In this document: positions 28,321-37,906 of the stretch, piece after piece | How positions within the stretch are numbered: the first letter of the stretch is position 1 | How the letters are laid out: every line of letters begins with the position of its first letter | From: Zunongwangia pacifica | GTDB lineage: Bacteria > Bacteroidota > Bacteroidia > Flavobacteriales > Flavobacteriaceae | Assembly: GCF_023499215.1 (NCBI RefSeq) | Contig: NZ_JAKHSK010000004.1 | Location: 124,001-188,000 of the forward strand | Direction of reading: 5' to 3' | Length of the DNA stretch: 64,000 nt | Program-made: the position numbers and the translations under genes | The notes under the pieces: generated by a model | The model's database searches: none | Told to the model about the DNA's origin: nothing | What the model saw: only the letters and a program-made list of their open reading frames with translations

Positions 28321-28744
28321 CTTAAGTGATAAATTGTTATTGATAAATCGATTTAATTTGTTTTTTGTGTCAATTTTTTGTAAAAAAGTGATGATTTGTT
28401 ACAGGTTGGAAATGTGTAAAGAGTTATTTAATTTGTGTAAATTATGTTTTAATTAACATGATTGCATTCATCATGTTAAAATTCTAAGTCGTACTACTTT
28501 TAAAAAATTGGATTAGTTTATCTAAAAATATTATGAACAGAGTTGATTAAAATTTGGTTGAAGTATATTGAGAAAACTGAATTTTAACTCTACTCGAGAA
28601 TCGAGATTAAAGGCTCTTTTATAATTGTTATACCTACCCCAATTTCTCGAAGTAAAAAAACTGATTAATGCCTAATGGGTTTGCCTTTCAGCTTATTGTG
28701 TTAAACTAAGTATTAAGTTATTGCTATTCACTTAGTAGTATAAA
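28321..28744. other. AT-rich intergenic region between the PUL and the rhamnose genes
   Basis: No ORF of note. It holds a perfect 10-bp inverted repeat TTAACATGAT / ATCATGTTAA at 28453-28479 around a 7-base spacer. Around 28603-28685 is a stretch whose ends (gagattaaaggct; taatgcctaatgggtttgcc) recur at 61928-62015. Nothing else was recognised. Confidence 0.5.
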
Positions 28745-28772
28745 AAAAGCGACTGATATTTTCAGTCGCTTT
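28745..28772 (-). terminator. Rho-independent terminator after the NCS1 transporter gene
   Basis: On the minus strand AAAGCGACTGA pairs with TCAGTCGCTTT over a short AT-rich loop and is followed by a run of seven T's. It lies 22 bp beyond the stop of the transporter gene and marks the end of the rhamnose transcription unit. Confidence 0.85.
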
Positions 28773-28794
28773 GAATTTTAAAAGTTTTTTAGAC

Positions 28795-30246
28795 TTACAC
28801 CTCACTGGCTTGCCAGGAGATTTTTGATTTGGGTGCTCTTTTCTTCTGTACCACCTTGCTAAAAACTAAATATAAAAGTCCGCAGCAAAGCCAGGTGGGG
28901 AGGGTAACAAAGGATAGAAACACATCAAATTGAACCGAAATAAAATAGAATACCCCGAAACTGATTACCCAGGCCCAAAAGACGGCCTGATTAAATTTAG
29001 TACCCGATTTTTGCGCGTAGAAAGATTGAATTCCAAATTTATTTCCGAAGAAATATTCAAAAACAATAATGGCGCCAATGGGGGCTAATATAAATCCGTA
29101 AAGGGCTACGAAACCTAATAATTTCATTGCAAAAGCAGGGAATAATCCGGCGATGGTAGCGACGGTTCCGGCGATAATGGTGACCCAGGCGGTAGAGACT
29201 TTCGGAATAATCGCCTGAAAAGCCAATCCGGCTCGGTAAATGGTTGGGTTGGCTGTGGTCCATCCGGCAAGAATGACCGCGATAATTCCGAAAGCGCCAA
29301 TCGCATTATAAGCTAATGGCCCAGGCGCTACCGAAGGCGCTTCACCGCTGGCTAAAATAGCTTGGGCTTCGGGAGATTTTAAATATACCGCATACAATAA
29401 GGCTGCGGCAATCCACGCGATATAATGCCCGATGTAAATTCCGGCAGCGGTGGTCCAACCTGAACTTGCTTTTTTAGCGAATCGAAACACGGAAAGGTCT
29501 GACATCCCAATATGCATCGCGGCATTGGCAAACCAAGACCATAAAAACACGTGCCAGAACGTATATTTTATTTGTCCGGGAAAGGGTTCGCTTCCTTCTC
29601 CCCAAATATTCCAAAAATCGGAAAAACTATGTACGTCTAAATTCACCAAAGAAACCACTCCGCAGATCACAAAAGCAGCTACAATAATCGGACTCATCCA
29701 ATTGGCAGCTTTTGCGACGGTGCTATATCCTTTGGCGGCAATGATAGAAATAACAGCGCCAATGGCTAAAACGATAATCACCCAGGTTGCGCTATTGGGC
29801 ATTGTATCGGTTAACTTTGGCATTTCCATATTAAAAGGAACGCCAACAGCGGTTGCAGAAACGGTAATCATCGCGCCGGCCAAGAAGCAGAATAAGATTC
29901 CGTTAGCGAGATTATAAACGGTAACGAGTCGTTTTCCGCAGATTTTTTCAAGATGATAATATAGTGTGTATCTAAATTTTGTTCCGATCTCCGCAGTAAG
30001 AAAACGCCAGCTTAACACCGCCATTAAATTTCCTAAAAGCAATCCGATAATTAAGTCGAAAGCACTTACGCCGGTGGTTAAAAAAAGTGGACCAATGACA
30101 AATTCGGTTCCTGCGGCGTGTTCGCCGGCATACATTCCCAAAAAGCTTTTCCAGCTTTTTAGCTTGGATTCCGGTACTCGTTCACGTTCAAATTCTCCCG
30201 AAACTTCCGCTTCTATAACTTCTTGTTCTATTTGTGCCTGACTCAT
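28795..30246 (-). CDS. NCS1-type (nucleobase:cation symporter-1 / cytosine permease-like) transporter, candidate rhamnose transporter
   Basis: A 483-residue integral membrane protein with about 12 hydrophobic segments. The N-terminal SFLGMYAGEHAAGTEFVIGP and the AGWTTANPTIYRAGLAF block match the APC-superfold NCS1/CodB group (known substrates: cytosine, purines, allantoin, hydantoin). No nucleobase gene lies nearby; it is the last gene of the minus-strand rhamnose cluster, and no RhaT, ABC or MFS rhamnose importer is present. The parsimonious inference is uptake of L-rhamnose or a related product such as lactate or lactaldehyde. The family assignment is firm, the substrate is not. Confidence 0.75.
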   Translation of the reverse strand: MSQAQIEQEVIEAEVSGEFERERVPESKLKSWKSFLGMYAGEHAAGTEFVIGPLFLTTGVSAFDLIIGLLLGNLMAVLSWRFLTAEIGTKFRYTLYYHLEKICGKRLVTVYNLANGILFCFLAGAMITVSATAVGVPFNMEMPKLTDTMPNSATWVIIVLAIGAVISIIAAKGYSTVAKAANWMSPIIVAAFVICGVVSLVNLDVHSFSDFWNIWGEGSEPFPGQIKYTFWHVFLWSWFANAAMHIGMSDLSVFRFAKKASSGWTTAAGIYIGHYIAWIAAALLYAVYLKSPEAQAILASGEAPSVAPGPLAYNAIGAFGIIAVILAGWTTANPTIYRAGLAFQAIIPKVSTAWVTIIAGTVATIAGLFPAFAMKLLGFVALYGFILAPIGAIIVFEYFFGNKFGIQSFYAQKSGTKFNQAVFWAWVISFGVFYFISVQFDVFLSFVTLPTWLCCGLLYLVFSKVVQKKRAPKSKISWQASEV

Positions 30247-30339
30247 TTTTTCTATTTTAAGCTTTTAGCTATCAACGTGTAGCTGTTATTTTCCAGTATT
30301 TTTTCAATCGTTTTCGTAAAAGTGGGTAGGTTTTAAAAC

Positions 30340-30870
30340 TGTTATGTCATTCAACGGTCGAGAAGACATTGTCTTGTTTCTTGATTCTCTCTTTTCTAGC
30401 TTCTCACTTCAATTTCCGCTTTGGCTTCGATACAATTGCTCCTACCTCGCAATCACTCAGCCGCCGTTATTGTTTGGTTTTCAATATATTGTTTCCTGTT
30501 TCCTGTTTCCTGTTTCCTGTTTCCTGTTTCTTGGCTCTTAGTTCTATTCTCTATTTTCTTGTCAGGTCGAGTGAATTTCAATGGTAATTGAAATTTGTAT
30601 CGAGACCTCGTTTCTCATTGCTTCTCGATACTATTTTATCTCCGCTATCGCTGCAATAAAATCACTCGAAGTGACACGAGAGTTGCTTTTCGTCATTCCG
30701 TGCCTGACACGGAATCTCATCACGTTATCAGCAGGATGAGATCCCGGATCAAGCCAGCCTCGCCGGCAGGCAGGTCCGGGATGACGTTCGTCTTGTTTCT
30801 TGTTTCCTTTCTCTTGTTTCTAGAATCAAGATTTTTGTCTATATTCTAGTTTCTATTATCTAATTTCTAA
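30340..30870. repeat. Mosaic of intergenic repeats between the transporter and rhaB
   Basis: Fills most of the 638-bp gap. Modules: one 43-bp family A copy (30423-30465, reading on the minus strand), a 7-base minisatellite gtttcct repeated about six times (30491-30530), a hairpin-type module (tcgagtgaatttcaatgg / attgaaatttgtatcga, 30567-30603), and a family C palindromic module (30693-30786). Short ORFs here lack coding character. Confidence 0.75.
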
Positions 30871-30884
30871 CATCTCAATTCCAA

Positions 30885-32270
30885 CTACTTCGTCAAGAGC
30901 AATGGGACTAACTTCTTCATTCGGTAGTTTTCTTTTAAAAATTTAGAATCTACCTTTTTATTGGAAATCACCATCGCAGCTCCTAAAGCTGAACCTAAAG
31001 GGGAATGGGTTGATAATACTTTAAATTCACTAAAATGATGCGCCATTAATTTCATAAATACGTCATTATCGGTAAAACCGCCGTCGATGTATATTTTGTT
31101 GATGGGCGAATTTCCAATTGCGTTCCGAATGGTATGGATTTGTAATTCCATCAACTCGATCATCAATTGATGATAGGCTTCTTCAAACGTGGCAAAAGGA
31201 TTCAAGTCGGTTTGATGCAATTCTTTGCGTTTCAAGGAAATTCCTTCAAATTTGAAATAAATCGAAGGCTTTTCAATCAACCGTAAGTATAACTCCTGAT
31301 CAAACTTTACATCACGATGATACCCGTATTCTTTTCCGTAGTATTCGCCTAATTTTTCGACCTGAATTCTATATTCATTTCCCATAAAAAAGCGGGAAGC
31401 CTTTACCCGTTTTCCATCTACACGCAGGTAATTTAGGCAATTGTTTTTAATGTCTTTTTCTCCTAAACTTTCTTCGTTAAACGGATTTAGCGAAATACTC
31501 CAGGTTCCGGTGGAAAGGAGTAAAAAAGGCTTCTTTTTGCTTAAAATATAGGGTAATAATGCCGAAGAACTGTCGTGAATGCCTACGCCGATTTTTATTT
31601 TTTTGCCTTTATAAGAGGTGTTGATGCTGCTGGCCGTGGGCACAATGGGGCCAAATAACTGATCGAAACCTTCCTGATACACCCAATCGTGATAATCTTC
31701 CTTATTATAATCCCATAAATTGGTATGGCAGCCAATCGAGGTATATTCACTCACGGGAATTCCAGTAAATAAAAACGACAAATATTGCGGTAAATGCAGC
31801 GTGTACCTGATTTTCTTAAAAATCTCCGGGTATTTTTTCTTCAGCCAAAACAGCTGTAATCCCGAATTGAGCATTCCCGATTGCGGCGATGCAGTTTCGG
31901 TAGCGATCTTTAATTCATCGCCATATTTTGCGTAAAACTCATCGGTAATTTCCTTCTCAATCGATTTCGTGTAGTTGTATAAAGGCGTTAGCACATTGCC
32001 GTGATGATCTAAATGCACCAAACTCGCACCATAGGTCGAAAAGTTGATCGATTTTACCTCATATTGCTCACTTTCCAAAATCGAATGAAAGGTATCTTTA
32101 ATCCACTGCTGTAACAGCGTAATATCTTCGGTGGGATAGCCGTCTTCATCTACCGTAAGTGGCAAACGGGTGTAATCCCGAAAAACTTCCTGGTACTGCT
32201 TATCGAACAGGAAAAATTTCTTGTTGGTTTTTCCAATATCAAAAACAGCAGTTACTTTCTTTTTATTCAT
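30885..32270 (-). CDS. rhaB: Rhamnulokinase (FGGY family)
   Basis: A 461-residue cytoplasmic sugar kinase. The N-terminal ATP-binding phosphate-1 motif is AVFDIGKTNKKFFLFD, and the FGGY C-terminal signatures are LLSTGTWSISL and YIDGGFTDNDVF. It phosphorylates L-rhamnulose to L-rhamnulose-1-phosphate. The identity comes from the FGGY fold plus position between the rhamnose isomerase and aldolase genes; the sequence is of the type annotated as carbohydrate kinase in Bacteroidota rhamnose clusters. It is separated from rhaA by 1.4 kb of repeats, unusual for an operon pair. Confidence 0.87.
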   Translation of the reverse strand: MNKKKVTAVFDIGKTNKKFFLFDKQYQEVFRDYTRLPLTVDEDGYPTEDITLLQQWIKDTFHSILESEQYEVKSINFSTYGASLVHLDHHGNVLTPLYNYTKSIEKEITDEFYAKYGDELKIATETASPQSGMLNSGLQLFWLKKKYPEIFKKIRYTLHLPQYLSFLFTGIPVSEYTSIGCHTNLWDYNKEDYHDWVYQEGFDQLFGPIVPTASSINTSYKGKKIKIGVGIHDSSSALLPYILSKKKPFLLLSTGTWSISLNPFNEESLGEKDIKNNCLNYLRVDGKRVKASRFFMGNEYRIQVEKLGEYYGKEYGYHRDVKFDQELYLRLIEKPSIYFKFEGISLKRKELHQTDLNPFATFEEAYHQLMIELMELQIHTIRNAIGNSPINKIYIDGGFTDNDVFMKLMAHHFSEFKVLSTHSPLGSALGAAMVISNKKVDSKFLKENYRMKKLVPLLLTK

Positions 32271-32284
32271 CTCGATAATCGAGA

Positions 32285-33688
32285 ATTTAAAACTTCTTTT
32301 TCATTTCAATGCTGAAACTATTCGAAGTTAAATTATTAGTATTTAATCTCTCGGACTTTCCCAGAGAAAACTTTTATTTTTTGGGCGCGACCTTATATTA
32401 GAAGTTAGATCGCTTTGCTGTTAGAATTTAGAAATTAGAATTTTCTGGTTTAAACCTCACAGGTTTTTAAAACCTGTGAGGTTTATATTTTCTCAATTCT
32501 AATCTTACTCTCCCTACTTTTTTTCATTGTTAAAAAAAGTAGCAAACCCGCCTGCCGGACGGGCAGGAAAGTCTAGTCTTATTTTTATTTTATCGTTTTT
32601 AATCCTCATTCCGTGCCTGCCGGCGAGGCTGGCTTGACACGGAATCTCATCACGTTCTCAGATGGATGAGATCCTGAAACAAGTTCAGGATGACGATTAT
32701 CTTGTTTCTTCTTTCCTGTTTCCTGCTTCTCTGGTCTATATTCTCTTTTCTAATTTCTCACTTCTACATTCTAACTTCAATTTCCACTTTGGCTTCGATA
32801 CAATTGCTCCTACGTCGCAATCACTCAGCCGCCGTTAATAGTTCAAGGTTTCAAGTTGTGTTTTCTTCGTTATTTGATAAACATTTTTAAATCTACTTTC
32901 TTTTTTCGGTTGAATGAGATCTCTCCCCGGTCGTCCTGTTTCTTGTTTCTTGACTCCTGTTTCCAGAATCAAGATTCTCTAGTCTATTCTCTTCTCACTT
33001 CTACACTCTAACTTCAATTTCCACTTTGGCTTCGATACAATTGCTCCTACGTCGCAATCACTCAGCCGCCGTTAATAGTTCAAGGTTTCAAGTTGTGTTT
33101 TCTTCGTTATTTAATAAACATTTTCAAATCTACTTCTCGGTTGAATGAGATCTTTCCGCGTTCGTCCTGTTTCTTGTTTCTTGACTCCTGTTTCCAGAAT
33201 CAAGATTCTCTAGTTTATTTTCTCTTTTCTAATTTCTCACTTCTAAAATCTAACTTCAGTTTCGCTTTGGCTTCGATACAATTGCTCCTTTGTCGCAATC
33301 ACTCAGCCGCCGCTAAAATTCTCATCCTATATTGTCTTTTCTGTTCATTTTGTCTTGATACAAAACGAACCAAAAAATCAAGGCTTACGAACACTTATCT
33401 AAATTTATCGTTCGATGCCTAAATTTTAGGAACTCGCTATCGCTCAAACAGCCTAAAATTTTACGGCATTTTCACTTCAAATTTTACGATAAGCTTTCGA
33501 TAGGCCATTTTAATTCTCGTCTTAGTTCTTGGTTCCTTTCTCCTGTTTCCAGAATCAAGATTCTCTAGTTTATTCTCTATATTCTATTTTCCTCAGTACC
33601 ACTTTGGCTTCGATACAATTGCTCCTGCGTCGCAATCACTCAGCCGCCGTTTTTTATTTTCTAACTTCTAAAATCTTACTTCTCACTT
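32285..33688. repeat. 1.4-kb repeat mosaic between rhaB and rhaA, including ~240-bp tandem units
   Basis: Contains a CCTCACAGG hairpin (32453-32483), family E (32509-32590), family C (32608-32692), then three family A copies at 32791-32833, 33028-33070 and 33269-33311. These are spaced 237 and 241 bp apart inside near-identical units (aattctaacttcaatttccac ... caaggtttcaagttgtg). Family B follows at 33312-33515 and another family A at 33606-33648. All family A copies read on the minus strand, the same direction as rhaA and rhaB. No protein gene is credible here. Confidence 0.8.
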
Positions 33689-34969
33689 CTACAATCCCGT
33701 TGCTACGGTTTTCATCCCTCGGGCTTCGATGAGGGTTTTGCGGACATCGAAAGCGCGGTAGGCTTCAATGGGATTCACCGCGGCGCCACTTTTAGCTCGG
33801 GCTGCTTTTACAATCGGACGAACATCGGTTCGATATGCGTCTTGCAATATCTCCTGACATTTGGTAACATCATTATTTTGTTGTGCTTCTTTTAAGGCTT
33901 TTTGATCGACTAACAGTGCTTGGGCGTAAGCGATTAAAATGGCTTCTAAGGATTGTAATAAATCTTCCAACGGATCTTTGATGTTATGACTGGCATCGAT
34001 CATCCAGGCGGGATACGGGTTTTGCGGATTGTTTTCCATTCCGTACACCAATTCATTAAAAATCAGGAACAGGGCGTAGGGTTTTATGGAACCGACGGTT
34101 AAATCGTCGTCACCGTATTTGCTATCATTAAAATGGAATCCGCCTAATTTTCCTTTGTACATTAGGGTGGCTACAATTTGCTCGATATTGGTATTGGGCA
34201 AATGGTGCCCTAAATCGACCAAGGTGAACGCGCGATCGCCACAGGCATTGGCCAACATAAATGAGGTGCCCCAATCCTGAATGGTGGTGCTGTAAAAGTT
34301 GGGTTCGTAAGGTTTATATTCGATAAAAAGCTTCCAATCTTCCGGCATTGAAGCGTAGATTTCTTTCAGGCTTTTTTCGGTGTTTTGTAACGCGTTTTGA
34401 AAATTCAGCTGACCCGGGAAACTCGCTCCGTCGGCTAACCAAACCGTTAAACTTTTAGAACCTAATTGTTCTCCTATTCGAATCACTTCTTTATTATGTT
34501 GCACCGCATATTTACGAGAAGCTTCATTGCTGCTGTTGAGAGAACCGAATTTATAGCTTTCTTTCGCATCGGGTTGATCCTGAAAGGTATTCGAGTTCAT
34601 CGCATCAAAAATAATATCGTGACTTTTAGCGATGTCTTTAATCGCGTTTACATCTTCCGGAATATCCCACGGAATGTGCAGGGAAACGGCTCCGGCTGTT
34701 TTGGTCAGCGCGTGCAAAATGCCGATATCGTTTAACTTTTGCTCTAAAGAAGCGGGTTCGCCGCCGTAAGAAAATCGACCGAAACGGGTTCCGCCGGCCC
34801 CTAATGCCCAGCTGGGAATGGCGACCTGAAAATCGGCTAATTTTTGTATAATTTCAGCTACCGAAATTCCCTTTTTTGCAAACTTATTTTTTAGGTAATC
34901 GATTTCATTTTCATATGAATCGTTTTGCTTTTTATTGAATTCTGATAGTTGATCAGTATTTATTTTCAT
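33689..34969 (-). CDS. rhaA: L-rhamnose isomerase
   Basis: A 426-residue TIM-barrel isomerase of the RhaI / Pseudomonas stutzeri type, converting L-rhamnose to L-rhamnulose. Recognisable blocks are PSWALGAGGTRFGRF near the N-terminus, FIEYKPYEPNFYSTTIQDWG (metal-ligand Glu), LVDLGHHLPNTNIEQIVATL, GGFHFNDSKYGDDDLTVGS (His and Asp metal ligands) and MIDASHN. Length fits. It is distinct from the E. coli RhaA sequence type, so the symbol is used in the functional sense. It lies between two repeat blocks in the rhamnose cluster. Confidence 0.93.
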   Translation of the reverse strand: MKINTDQLSEFNKKQNDSYENEIDYLKNKFAKKGISVAEIIQKLADFQVAIPSWALGAGGTRFGRFSYGGEPASLEQKLNDIGILHALTKTAGAVSLHIPWDIPEDVNAIKDIAKSHDIIFDAMNSNTFQDQPDAKESYKFGSLNSSNEASRKYAVQHNKEVIRIGEQLGSKSLTVWLADGASFPGQLNFQNALQNTEKSLKEIYASMPEDWKLFIEYKPYEPNFYSTTIQDWGTSFMLANACGDRAFTLVDLGHHLPNTNIEQIVATLMYKGKLGGFHFNDSKYGDDDLTVGSIKPYALFLIFNELVYGMENNPQNPYPAWMIDASHNIKDPLEDLLQSLEAILIAYAQALLVDQKALKEAQQNNDVTKCQEILQDAYRTDVRPIVKAARAKSGAAVNPIEAYRAFDVRKTLIEARGMKTVATGL

Positions 34970-34974
34970 CTTTA

Positions 34975-35639
34975 TTCTTTTAAGATTTTAGATCGCTTCG
35001 CTTTTAGATGTTAGAGTTTAGACTTTATTGTTCAAACCTCACAGGTTTCTGAAACGGGTGAGGTTTTTATATTTAATCTTACCGTCATTCCGTGCCTGCC
35101 TGCCGGCGAGGCAGGCTTGACACGGAATCTCATCACGTTCTCAGCTGGATGAGATCCTGAAATAAATTCAGGATGACGTGATTGTTTTGGTTCTTGGTTC
35201 CTTTCTCTTGTTTCCAGAATCAAGACTCTCTAGTCTATTCTCTTTTTTCTCACTTCTAACCTTATTATCCCTACTTTTTTTCATTGCCAAAAAAAGTAGC
35301 AAACCCGCCTGCCGGACGGGCAGGAAAGTCTAGTCTTATTTTTATTTCCTTGAATTGTTAAGAAAATAGCTTATTCTGCGCAAGGGAAACCGTTTCACTA
35401 GTCCCTTGCTCCGCATCCAGCGCTGCGCCATTTTCCTACAATTACTATGGAATTAAAAAGTAGGACATTGTTTCTTCCTTTCAAATCTATTCCATTTTCT
35501 TGTAAGGTCTCATACTTCTCGATATAATCCTTCCTATCGTCAGGATCACTCGAAGTGACACTTCTTGGTTCTTAGTTCCTGATTCCTGCTTCAAGAATCC
35601 TCACTTCTCACCTCTAACCTCTCATCACCATTAAAAATT
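34975..35639. repeat. Repeat mosaic between rhaA and the aldolase gene
   Basis: Modules in order: an imperfect CCTCACAGG hairpin (35034-35066), family C (35083-35178), an agaatcaagactctctag filler, and a long family E copy (35270-35466) that is the reverse complement of 51632-51810. It includes ctactttttttcattg, the gcctgccggacgggcagg palindrome, and gcgcaagggaaaccgtttca. A tcgagt/actcgaag piece lies near 35515-35560. No gene is seen. Confidence 0.75.
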
Positions 35640-37736
35640 CTATCTCACAAAAGCATTGGCCATTCCTCCATCTACGTTGATGGTGTTTCCGGTGCTTTTT
35701 TCGAGGATTCCTACGCAGGCGAATACGCCGTTGGCGATGTCTTCTGGTAGGATAATTTCGTTTAATAGGTTTCGTTTGGCGTAATGCGCGGGTAGGTCTT
35801 CGACTTTAATTCCGTGTGCTTTGGCGCGGCCTTCGGCCCAATCGCCTTCCCAGATTTTACTACCAACGATCACTCCGTCAGGATTTACGGTGTTCACCCG
35901 AATATGATCGCCTCCTAATTCGGCTGCTAATAAACGGGTCATATGTTGTTGCGCTGCTTTTGCGGTTCCGTAGCCTACATTGTTAGGTCCGGAAACGAGT
36001 CCGTTTTTACTGGCGATATTTACGATATCACCCCCCAGACCTTGCTTGCGCATAATTTCAACGCCTTTTTGCGCCATTAAGAATTGCCCTTTTACCAATA
36101 CGTTTTGTAATAGTTCCCAATCGTTGAGCGTGGTATCGGGTAAGGATTTTGAAATGGCTAATCCTGCTGAATGGACGACGATATCGACACCGCCAAAGGC
36201 CAAATTGGCTTCTTTGTAGGCTTTTTCTATCGATTCTTCTTGGGTCACATCGCAAATGGCGATGGCTGCTTCGTCGCGTTTATAGGTGGCTAAGGCTTCG
36301 TCTAAATTCTCCTGACTAATATCGGTAAGGACAACATTGGCGCCTTCGGCTACTAATTTATCGGCGATGGCTTTTCCAATTCCGCCGGCCGCTCCGGTTA
36401 CGATAGCTACTTTACGGGAAAGTGGCTTTTCGGCAGGCATCCGTTGTAATTTGGCTTCTTCTAACAGCCAATATTCGATATCAAAGGCTTCTTGTCTTGG
36501 CAAGGAGGTGTATTCGCTAATGGCTTCGGCTCCGCGCATTACATTGATGGCGTTTACATAGAATTCGCTCGCCACACGGGTGGTTTGCTTGTTCTTGGCA
36601 AAGCTGAACATTCCTACACCGGGATAAATGATAATCACCGGATTAGGATCGCGCATTGCCGGACTGTTGGCGTGTTTATGATTTTCGTAATATTGGCGGT
36701 ATTCTTCTCGATATTGTTCAAAAGAAGGCTCTAATTTTTTCAGCGTAGCTTCGGTATCGGTCACCTCATCTGATGGATCCAAAGTTAAAATAAGCGGCTG
36801 AATTTTTGTGCGCAGAAAATGATCGGGACAAGAGGTTCCCATTGGTGCCAAACGCTCCAGATCGTTACTATTGATGTACTGTAAAACGGTATTGCTATCG
36901 GTAAAATGACCGATCATTTGATTTTCTGAAGAGGCCAATCCGCGTAACAGTGGCATCAGTTCGGCGGCTTTTTCTTTCCGTTCTTCCGCAGGTAAAGATT
37001 CGATTTTTTGTCCGCCAAAAACTTCTCCGTTTTCTTTGATTTTCTTTTCGATATATTCAGAAGCCATTTCAATAACTTCGAGGCTATTTACGTAGCATTC
37101 GTAAGAGGTATCACCCCAGGTGAATAAACCGTGGCTACCGAGAACGATTCCGCGGATTCCGGGATTTTCTTCGAGACATTTTTCTAACTGAAGTCCTAAA
37201 TCGAAACCGGGACGTTGCCAGGGCACCCATCCCATTGTATCTCCCCAAATTTCTTTGGTGACTTTTTCGCTATCTTTTGCAGCCGCCACCGCGATTAGAG
37301 CGTCGGGATGCAGGTGATCGATATGTTTAAAAGGTAACAATCCGTGAAGCGGGGTATCGATGGAAGGGGCTTTGCTGTCCAAATCGTAAATACAGTGATT
37401 GAAGAGGCCTACCATTCGATCTTCGTCTTCTAAACCTCCGTACACGTTTTTTAGGTTTCTTAGGCGTTCAGTATATAAACCGGCGATTCCTTTGCGGGTA
37501 AGCGTGCCTATATCTCCACCGGAACCTTTTACCCACATTACTTCTACATCTTCATTGGTAAGTGGATCTTTTTCGATGGTTTTACAGCTGGTGTTTCCGC
37601 CACCATAATTGGTAATTCTAAGATCGGCACCTAATATATTAGACCGGTATAAAAACAAAGCTACCTGATTGTCACCCAATTCGGCAGCTTTAGCTTCATC
37701 CCAGAGATAGTCTACGTACTGAAAAGTTTTTTCCAT
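35640..37736 (-). CDS. rhaEW: Bifunctional rhamnulose-1-phosphate aldolase / lactaldehyde dehydrogenase
   Basis: A 698-residue two-domain protein. Residues 1-about 420 are a class II aldolase/adducin domain (LRITNYGGGNTSCK, MWVKGSGGDIGTL, GLLPFKHIDHLHPDALIAV with metal-binding His, LGSHGLFTWG). Residues 437-698 are a short-chain dehydrogenase with TGAAGGIG at 447-454 and YGTAK (Tyr589, Lys593). It splits L-rhamnulose-1-phosphate into DHAP and L-lactaldehyde; the second domain acts on the lactaldehyde, giving L-lactate in characterised members. It is the first gene of the rhamnose unit, with a motif-bearing promoter divergent from the GntR gene. Confidence 0.94.
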   Translation of the reverse strand: MEKTFQYVDYLWDEAKAAELGDNQVALFLYRSNILGADLRITNYGGGNTSCKTIEKDPLTNEDVEVMWVKGSGGDIGTLTRKGIAGLYTERLRNLKNVYGGLEDEDRMVGLFNHCIYDLDSKAPSIDTPLHGLLPFKHIDHLHPDALIAVAAAKDSEKVTKEIWGDTMGWVPWQRPGFDLGLQLEKCLEENPGIRGIVLGSHGLFTWGDTSYECYVNSLEVIEMASEYIEKKIKENGEVFGGQKIESLPAEERKEKAAELMPLLRGLASSENQMIGHFTDSNTVLQYINSNDLERLAPMGTSCPDHFLRTKIQPLILTLDPSDEVTDTEATLKKLEPSFEQYREEYRQYYENHKHANSPAMRDPNPVIIIYPGVGMFSFAKNKQTTRVASEFYVNAINVMRGAEAISEYTSLPRQEAFDIEYWLLEEAKLQRMPAEKPLSRKVAIVTGAAGGIGKAIADKLVAEGANVVLTDISQENLDEALATYKRDEAAIAICDVTQEESIEKAYKEANLAFGGVDIVVHSAGLAISKSLPDTTLNDWELLQNVLVKGQFLMAQKGVEIMRKQGLGGDIVNIASKNGLVSGPNNVGYGTAKAAQQHMTRLLAAELGGDHIRVNTVNPDGVIVGSKIWEGDWAEGRAKAHGIKVEDLPAHYAKRNLLNEIILPEDIANGVFACVGILEKSTGNTINVDGGMANAFVR

Positions 37737-37766
37737 TTTAATTTTATTGTTTCAATTTAAGCATCT

Positions 37767-37811
37767 CAAATGTAGTTGGAAACCAAAAAGCTTCCATCCT
37801 GTGGTGTGCTG
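37767..37811 (-). promoter_or_regulatory. Promoter of the rhamnose unit with the shared motif
   Basis: A perfect -7 box TACATTTG (minus strand, 37767-37774). The motif copy CATCCTGTGGTGTGCTG (37795-37811, + strand) matches 13 of 17 consensus positions at the same 22-bp offset. It lies in the 170-bp gap shared with the divergent GntR gene, so that regulator is the first candidate to bind it. Confidence 0.6.
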
Positions 37812-37906
37812 CTTAATTTTTTCAAATAATCTTTAAACATTGAGAAAATATATTAAGTTTATCTATATTTTAAAAAGACCCTTAATTCATCTAAAATCAA
37901 CATCAA

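Noticed and set aside
29450-29917. 155-codon plus-strand ORF
   Set aside because: Lies entirely antisense to the NCS1 transporter gene, whose membrane-protein coding pattern is clear.
30344-30849. Short plus-strand ORFs rich in Ser, Cys, Phe and Leu
   Set aside because: They translate the gtttcct minisatellite and other repeat modules; similar ORFs appear wherever the repeats occur (32690, 33093, 33529, 44600, 51448).
32791-33648. CRISPR array in the spaced 43-bp repeats
   Set aside because: Repeats are 237-337 bp apart, the sequence between them is itself repeated, and there are no cas genes; the same module is dispersed over 20 kb in both orientations.
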